55,402 bases of DNA from Gemmatimonadaceae bacterium (GTDB lineage Bacteria; Gemmatimonadota; Gemmatimonadetes; Gemmatimonadales; Gemmatimonadaceae): positions 1 through 55,402 of the forward strand of contig JAICLZ010000023.1 in assembly GCA_025929535.1 (NCBI GenBank). The letters are read 5' to 3'. Positions 52,983-55,402 of this stretch are shown here, piece after piece. A program made the position numbers and the translations under genes. Each line of letters opens with the position of its first letter. Position 1 is the first letter of the stretch. The notes below the pieces were generated by a model. It was not told the origin of the DNA. It ran no database searches and saw only the letters and a list, made by a program, of their open reading frames with translations.

Positions 52983-53656
52983 GCGGCGCGCACGCTGTCT
53001 TCGATCACCAGCCCATCGTTCAGGCGAATGACTCGCCGGGCACGCGCGGCGAGCTCGGCGTCGTGCGTCACGATGATCACCGTCGTACTCGCATCGCGAT
53101 TCAGCTGCTCGAGCAGCTCGACGATGCGGATGCCGGTCGTGTGGTCGAGATTGCCGGTTGGCTCGTCGGCGAAGAGCACACGCGGCGAGTTGACGAAGGC
53201 GCGCGCGATCGCGACTCGCTGCTGCTCGCCGCCGGAGAGGCGCACGGGATAGTGATGAGTGCGATTGGCGAGGCCAACGCGCGCGAGCAGATCGGTGGCG
53301 CGTGCAAGCGCACCGTCATCGCCGCGCAGGTCGAGGGGCACGCGCACGTTCTCGAGCGCGGTGAGCGTCGGAATGAGTTGAAAGCTCTGAAACACGAACC
53401 CAACTTTCTCACCGCGCATTCGCGCGCGCGCGTCCTCGCTGAGGCGAGCGAGGTCCACATCGTCGAGCAGCACGGATCCTGCGCTCGGGGTATCGAGCCC
53501 GGCGAGGAGGCCGAGCAGGGTGGTCTTGCCGCTGCCGGACGGACCGACGATGGCGACGAACTCGCCGTCTCCGATCGTGAAGCTCACGTCGCGCAGGACG
53601 GTGATCGTCCGGTCGCCGCTGGGAAAGGATTTCGTCAACTCACGGGCAACGAGCAT
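52979..53656 (-). CDS. ybbA: YbbA-like ABC transporter ATPase
   Basis: A 225-residue ATPase with Walker A GPSGSGKTT, Q-loop region GFVFQSFQLIPTLTALENV, signature LSGGEQQR and Walker [13 protein letters not shown], with the H-loop VTHD. The FQSFQLIPTLTALENV block is close to E. coli YbbA. ATG 53656 is chosen because the family N-terminus (MLVARELTKSF) begins there; the 59-codon upstream extension would run through the divergent gene. Its ATG and that of the divergent TesA-like gene share the tetranucleotide CATG. Confidence 0.92.
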   Translation of the reverse strand: MLVARELTKSFPSGDRTITVLRDVSFTIGDGEFVAIVGPSGSGKTTLLGLLAGLDTPSAGSVLLDDVDLARLSEDARARMRGEKVGFVFQSFQLIPTLTALENVRVPLDLRGDDGALARATDLLARVGLANRTHHYPVRLSGGEQQRVAIARAFVNSPRVLFADEPTGNLDHTTGIRIVELLEQLNRDASTTVIIVTHDAELAARARRVIRLNDGLVIEDSVRAA

Positions 53657-54395
53657 GTCGGCGAGAGTGGGAGTAGGAGTGGTGTGGACGTGGGCGACGC
53701 TCGCGATTCTCGCGGCGGCATGCAGTCGCGACGGATCGCGGCAGGAGAAGGCGGTGCGGGACAACGGCCGAGGTGCGGGCGATTCGAGCCTCGGTGTGGC
53801 TCGGGCGCCGGCGAAAGATGCGCGGAAAACCATCCTGTTTGTTGGAACGAGCCTGACCGCAGGCTACGGGATCGATCCGCAACAGGCATATCCCGCGCTC
53901 ATTCAGCGCCGGCTCGACTCGCTCGGCCTCAATTACGAGGTGGTCAATGCCGGTGTGAGCGGTGAGACCTCGTCGGGGGCGGTGCACCGCATGCCCTGGC
54001 TCATGAAGCAGCCGTTCGACGTGTTCGTGCTGGAGACCGGCGCGAACGATGGCTTGCGCGGATTGCCGATCGATTCGCTGCGCGCGAACATCCAGCACAT
54101 CATCGACGACGTGAAGCGCACGCATCCCCAGGCGAAGATTCTGCTCATCGGGATGGAGGCGCTCCCGAACATGGGGCGCAGCTACGCCACGGGCTTCCGG
54201 AGTGTCTACGCGGATCTCGCGAGGAAGAACGGCGTCACCTTTCTGCCGTTCCTGCTCGAGGGTGTTGCGGGAGTGGACACGCTGAATCAGCAGGACATGG
54301 TGCACCCGAATCCGCGCGGAGCGGCGATCGTCGCCGGAACGGTGTGGGGAACGCTTCGCGGCATGCTGGACGAGGGGGCGAAAACGCGTGCTTGA
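53655..54395 (+). CDS. tesA: TesA-like GDSL/SGNH esterase, lipoprotein
   Basis: A 246-residue protein with a lipobox (TLAILAAAC) after MSARVGVGVVWTW. Block I reads FVGTSLTAGYGIDPQQAYP with the nucleophile Ser in GTSLTAG, block II NAGVSGETSSG, block III ETGANDGLRG and block V DMVHPNPRG, so Ser, Gly, Asn and Asp-x-x-His are all present. It hydrolyses acyl esters or thioesters in the periplasm. It is divergent from ybbA-ybbP, as tesA is in E. coli. ATG 53655 gives an Arg in the signal n-region; GTG 53682, behind GGGAGTAGGAG, is an alternative start. Confidence 0.9.
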   Translation: MSARVGVGVVWTWATLAILAAACSRDGSRQEKAVRDNGRGAGDSSLGVARAPAKDARKTILFVGTSLTAGYGIDPQQAYPALIQRRLDSLGLNYEVVNAGVSGETSSGAVHRMPWLMKQPFDVFVLETGANDGLRGLPIDSLRANIQHIIDDVKRTHPQAKILLIGMEALPNMGRSYATGFRSVYADLARKNGVTFLPFLLEGVAGVDTLNQQDMVHPNPRGAAIVAGTVWGTLRGMLDEGAKTRA

Positions 54396-54415
54396 GCGAG
54401 TGCGTGAAGGCGAGG

Positions 54416-54444
54416 TTGACTGCCTGTCACTGCGGTCGTAAATT
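54416..54444 (+). promoter_or_regulatory. Sigma-70-type promoter of efp
   Basis: TTGACT 54416-54421 and TAAATT 54439-54444 are separated by exactly 17 bases. Transcription would start near 54451, leaving a leader of about 74 bases to the efp ATG. It is the best housekeeping-type promoter in the window. The gene has no obvious Shine-Dalgarno (CTCTGTTATAAACC precedes the ATG). Confidence 0.65.
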
Positions 54445-54524
54445 CAAAGGCTCTAAGGTTTTGCGTCATCCTGCGATCGGCCGCGACGTCCCTGCCGATC
54501 GCCTTCATTTCTCTGTTATAAACC

Positions 54525-55088
54525 ATGGCAATTCCGGCAACGCAAATCCGCCGCGGGATGGTAATCGTCTTCGAGGGCGATCCGTGTCGCATCACCGAGT
54601 TTCGTCACCACACGCCCGGCAATCTGCGCGCGATGGTGCAGGCGAAGCTCAAGAATCTCCGTTCCGGCTCGAACTTCGAGCATCGCTTCCGCGCGGCGGA
54701 CACGATCACGAAGGCGTCGCTGGAAACGCACAACCTGGAGTTTCTCTACCAGGGCGGCGACACGTACCACTTCATGAACACCGAGAACTACGATCAGCTC
54801 GAGATGGACGCGGAGACGCTTGGCGATGGCGCGCAGTGGATGCAGCCGGGGATGAAGATCGTCGCCGAATACTATGACGGACGTCCCATCGCGATCGATC
54901 TGCCGAACGCGATCGAGCTCGAGATCGTGGAAACGGCACCGGTGATGAAGTCGGCGACGAAGAACGCGTCGTCGAAGCCGGCCAAGCTCGAGAACGGTGT
55001 GAGCGTGAACGTGCCGGAGTTCATCAGCTCGGGCGAGCGCATCCGCGTCAATCCGAACACCGGCGAGTATCTCGATCGCGCGAAGTAA
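54525..55088 (+). CDS. efp: Elongation factor P with Asn at the tip residue
   Basis: A 187-residue, three-domain EF-P. Domain I contains RITEFRHHTPGNLRAMVQ, domain II EFLYQGGDTYHFMNTENYDQ, and domain III ends ERIRVNPNTGEYLDRAK, with NVPEFISSGE before it. EF-P enters the E site of ribosomes stalled at polyproline. The tip residue that E. coli beta-lysylates (Lys34) or others rhamnosylate (Arg32) is Asn33 here (PGN). No EpmA, EpmB or EarP gene is in the window, so this factor probably acts unmodified or is modified in another way. Confidence 0.95.
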   Translation: MAIPATQIRRGMVIVFEGDPCRITEFRHHTPGNLRAMVQAKLKNLRSGSNFEHRFRAADTITKASLETHNLEFLYQGGDTYHFMNTENYDQLEMDAETLGDGAQWMQPGMKIVAEYYDGRPIAIDLPNAIELEIVETAPVMKSATKNASSKPAKLENGVSVNVPEFISSGERIRVNPNTGEYLDRAK

Positions 55089-55109
55089 CGTGCAAGGTAG
55101 ATGACGCTG

Positions 55110-55128
55110 CGCACGCGACGAGCGTGCG
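55110..55128. terminator. Short hairpin after efp
   Basis: CGCACGC 55110-55116 and GCGTGCG 55122-55128 pair around a five-base loop, 22 bases after the efp stop. No T-run follows. It may end the efp transcript before the tRNA promoter at 55132. Confidence 0.4.
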
Positions 55129-55131
55129 GCG

Positions 55132-55160
55132 TTGATTCGCGATCGGGCGCCGATTACAAT
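55132..55160 (+). promoter_or_regulatory. tRNA promoter
   Basis: TTGATT 55132-55137 and TACAAT 55155-55160 have a 17-base spacer. The predicted start near 55167 is about 30 bases before tRNA-His. A perfect 7-bp hairpin (GCCGCCC 55170-55176, GGGCGGC 55184-55190) lies in the 5' leader and may guide processing. Confidence 0.6.
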
Positions 55161-55196
55161 TCCGGTCTTGCCGCCCGCACCTTGGGCGGCGCTCTG

Positions 55197-55270
55197 GTGG
55201 CCGTAGCTCAATTGGTTAGAGCACCGGACTGTGGCTCCGGGGGTTGTGGGTTCAATTCCCATCGGTCACC
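55197..55270 (+). tRNA. trnH: tRNA-His (anticodon GTG)
   Basis: The cloverleaf is complete. Acceptor arm GTGGCCG pairs with CGGTCAC (55263-55269, one G-T), D-arm GCTC/GAGC, anticodon arm CCGGA/TCCGG around CTGTGGC with GTG at 55231-55233, and T-arm GTGGG/CCCAT around TTCAATT. The discriminator is C55270 and G55196 precedes position 1, so the His-specific G-1:C73 pair is encoded. Confidence 0.95.
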
Positions 55271-55319
55271 CTCAAGCGGTGTAGAACGGTTTCGGAACGG
55301 TTTCCAGGTCCGTGTTTCT

Positions 55320-55392
55320 AGGTCCGTAGCTCAATTGGTAGAGCACCGGTCTCCAAAACCGGCGGTTGGGGGTTCAATTCCCTCCGGGCCTG
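55320..55392 (+). tRNA. trnW: tRNA-Trp (anticodon CCA)
   Basis: The cloverleaf is complete. AGGTCCG pairs with CGGGCCT (55385-55391), D-arm GCTC/GAGC, anticodon arm CCGGT/ACCGG around CTCCAAA with CCA at 55353-55355, and T-arm GGGGG/CCCTC around TTCAATT. The discriminator is G55392. In many bacteria tRNA-Trp precedes secE and nusG, which would lie just past the window edge. Confidence 0.95.
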
Positions 55393-55402
55393 TGCGGGAT
55401 CG

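Noticed and set aside
49479-53252. Open frame of 1257 codons on the plus strand
   Set aside because: It lies antisense to ggt, DedA and YbbP genes with clear motifs. Its translation is an Arg/His/Glu-rich shadow of high-GC codons and has no family features.
1-55402. CRISPR arrays, insertion sequences, prophage or integron features
   Set aside because: No regularly spaced repeats, transposase, integrase or phage structural genes were seen, and the tRNAs at the right end lack a duplicated 3' end that would mark an integration site.

Overview
The window is a high-GC bacterial chromosome segment with no plasmid, phage or insertion-sequence hallmarks. Its gene content suggests Gemmatimonadota or a close relative. 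The pointers are two ADOP-type FtsX/MacB permeases (one under a PadR regulator), a DUF5916 outer-membrane protein, a large sortilin/VPS10-type beta-propeller protein, a MacB-NtrC-NtrY efflux operon, and many proteins starting with a signal peptide that ends in AQ. Coding sequences are dense and strongly GC3-biased. GTG, TTG and probably CTG starts are used. The taxonomic call is an inference from gene families, not from a marker alignment.

Layout. 1-6.2 kb: tail of a gene, a GNAT acetyltransferase, a DUF72 protein, two unknown or poorly known proteins, then an ECF42-type sigma-factor locus (YCII/DGPF protein, VOC protein, ECF42 sigma, exported DinB protein). 6.4-12.2 kb: DUF5916 barrel and VPS10-type propeller, convergent. 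12.3-15.4 kb: PadR plus ADOP permease. 15.4-18.5 kb: a lipoprotein, a SYLF-domain protein, a MEDS-domain histidine kinase and an unrecognised 58-residue gene just upstream of it. 18.7-26.0 kb: a five-gene operon (HlyD adaptor, MacB-type ATPase, ADOP permease, NtrC-like regulator, NtrY-like kinase) behind a near-consensus sigma-54 promoter. 26.1-34.7 kb: DUF4382 lipoprotein, NhaA, DUF4173 membrane protein and LtaS-like phosphatase/transferase (divergent over a palindromic operator), an unusual cupredoxin and a discoidin-domain glycosidase-like protein. 34.8-41.4 kb: TonB receptor, TauE/SafE-DUF1634 pair, MFS-MgtE pair, a small exported protein. 41.4-44.1 kb: an operon of PD40 lipoprotein, REC-HD-GYP with missing metal ligands, and an HExxH membrane protein. 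44.3-47.8 kb: a single polypeptide joining a GH18-like domain, a NodB deacetylase and a GT2 synthase. 47.8-54.4 kb: gamma-glutamyltransferase, then DedA-YbbP-YbbA and divergent TesA. 54.4 kb to the end: elongation factor P and tRNA-His/tRNA-Trp.

How it fits together. Much of the window concerns the cell envelope: efflux (ADOP/MacB), lipoprotein or lipid handling (YbbAP/TesA, DedA), glycan synthesis and modification, outer-membrane uptake, and ion homeostasis (NhaA, MgtE, TauE). Control is unusually visible: an ECF42 sigma factor, a PadR operator, a sigma-54/NtrC circuit that probably drives its own operon, and a palindrome covering two divergent promoters. The parts that look least described are the sigma-54 efflux circuit with a variant GAFTGA loop, the PD40/degenerate HD-GYP/HExxH operon, the cupredoxin with Asp in place of the copper Cys, and EF-P with Asn at the modification tip. 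All are read by eye; no alignment or database search was run.
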